The position numbers and the translations under genes are program-made. From Acidobacteriota bacterium (GTDB taxonomy: Bacteria > Acidobacteriota > Terriglobia > Acidiferrales > UBA7541), in assembly GCA_013286165.1 (NCBI GenBank), contig JABDGF010000005.1, positions 1 through 64,000 of the forward strand: a DNA stretch of 64,000 nucleotides. The letters run 5' to 3'. The notes beneath the pieces were generated by a model. It saw only the letters and a list, made by a program, of their open reading frames with translations, had not been told where the DNA came from and did no database searches. Below are positions 63,880 through 64,000 of this stretch, one piece after another (positions within the stretch are counted from its first letter, which is position 1; each line of letters opens with the position of its first letter).

Positions 63880-64000
63880 TCTGGGTTCCCAACGCCGCCT
63901 TCGTTCCCGCAGTTTCATCCGCCGCCGGCGCAGCGACTCCGATGTCCTTCCGGTAGTGCGCACCATCAATCTGAATTTTGTCCACTGCCCCGTAAGCCGC
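63872..64000 (-). CDS. purD: phosphoribosylamine--glycine ligase, C-terminal end (partial)
   Basis: Only the last 42 residues are in the window, and the ORF track omits it. AYGAVDKIQIDGAHYRKDIG is the distinctive C-terminal block of PurD, followed by a divergent tail and TGA. The stop overlaps the MOSC start (ATGGCTGA), so purD, the MOSC gene and purE form one operon. The gene continues beyond the right edge. Confidence 0.88.
   Translation of the reverse strand, partial: AAYGAVDKIQIDGAHYRKDIGVAAPAADETAGTKAALGTQNG

Noticed and set aside
1-64000. CRISPR arrays, IS elements, prophage or rRNA genes
   Set aside because: No regularly spaced repeats, transposase or integrase motifs, phage genes or rRNA sequence were seen.

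Overview
The window is GC-rich, densely coded bacterial chromosome, most likely from an acidobacterium (Acidobacteriota). The evidence is two very large MacB/FtsX-type permeases of the 'acidobacterial duplicated orphan permease' (ADOP) kind, a GWxTD-domain secreted protein, a reaction-centre-cytochrome-like haem protein fused to TPRs, CRTAC1/UnbV proteins, Tat-exported GH127 enzymes and Gram-negative outer-membrane functions (TonB, Kdo hydroxylase). I see no phage, insertion sequence or CRISPR array. One tRNA gene (Asn) is present.

Layout. 1-9 kb (+): the 3' end of a multihaem cytochrome, two Tat-exported GH127 beta-L-arabinofuranosidase-like enzymes, a CRTAC1-like protein, an AEC transporter, then tRNA-Asn (-). 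9-16.7 kb: crcB, a small unknown protein, Mn-type superoxide dismutase, a VIT1/CCC1 metal transporter, a DegP/DegQ protease, and tonB with a secreted protein carrying a degenerate M48 peptidase domain. 16.8-28.8 kb (-): a 12-kb block encoding an adaptor, two ABC ATPases, two ADOP permeases, a receiver-PP2C protein, an NtrC-type regulator and a histidine kinase; it reads as one export and signalling unit whose two response regulators have closely related receivers. 29-35.6 kb: typA, a secreted DinB-like protein, an ABC-2 exporter, YbjQ and a dienelactone hydrolase.

35.6-38.8 kb (-): a bufferin-type copper-buffering RiPP operon, bufA-bufB-bufC-doxX. The precursor has six Cys in two identical 13-residue repeats, and a terminator-like hairpin sits between precursor and enzymes. 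38.8-48.4 kb: phosphatase, discoidin-type glycosidase, nagB, MFS carrier, polysaccharide deacetylase, M20 peptidase and proline dehydrogenase, a carbohydrate/peptide scavenging set. 48.4-50.7 kb (-): a MacA-like adaptor and ATPase without a permease. 51-59 kb (+): GWxTD protein, carboxypeptidase-regulatory/beta-barrel protein, and a PDZ-containing histidine kinase overlapping its NtrC-type regulator.

59.2-61.7 kb (-): kdoO followed by an RNase A-like (CdiA-CT type) toxin domain on a lipoprotein-like leader, coupled through ATGA to a CdiI-like immunity gene. This is the most unusual system in the window. The window ends with a pentapeptide-repeat protein, a secreted unknown, and a purD-MOSC-purE cluster, purD running off the right edge.

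Regulatory signals worth noting are a consensus sigma-54 promoter with no gene downstream (9995-10010), a sigma-70 promoter containing an inverted repeat before the GWxTD gene (51055-51083), and two promoters placed so close to start codons that leaderless mRNAs are likely. All function calls come from motif recognition by eye; no database search was run.
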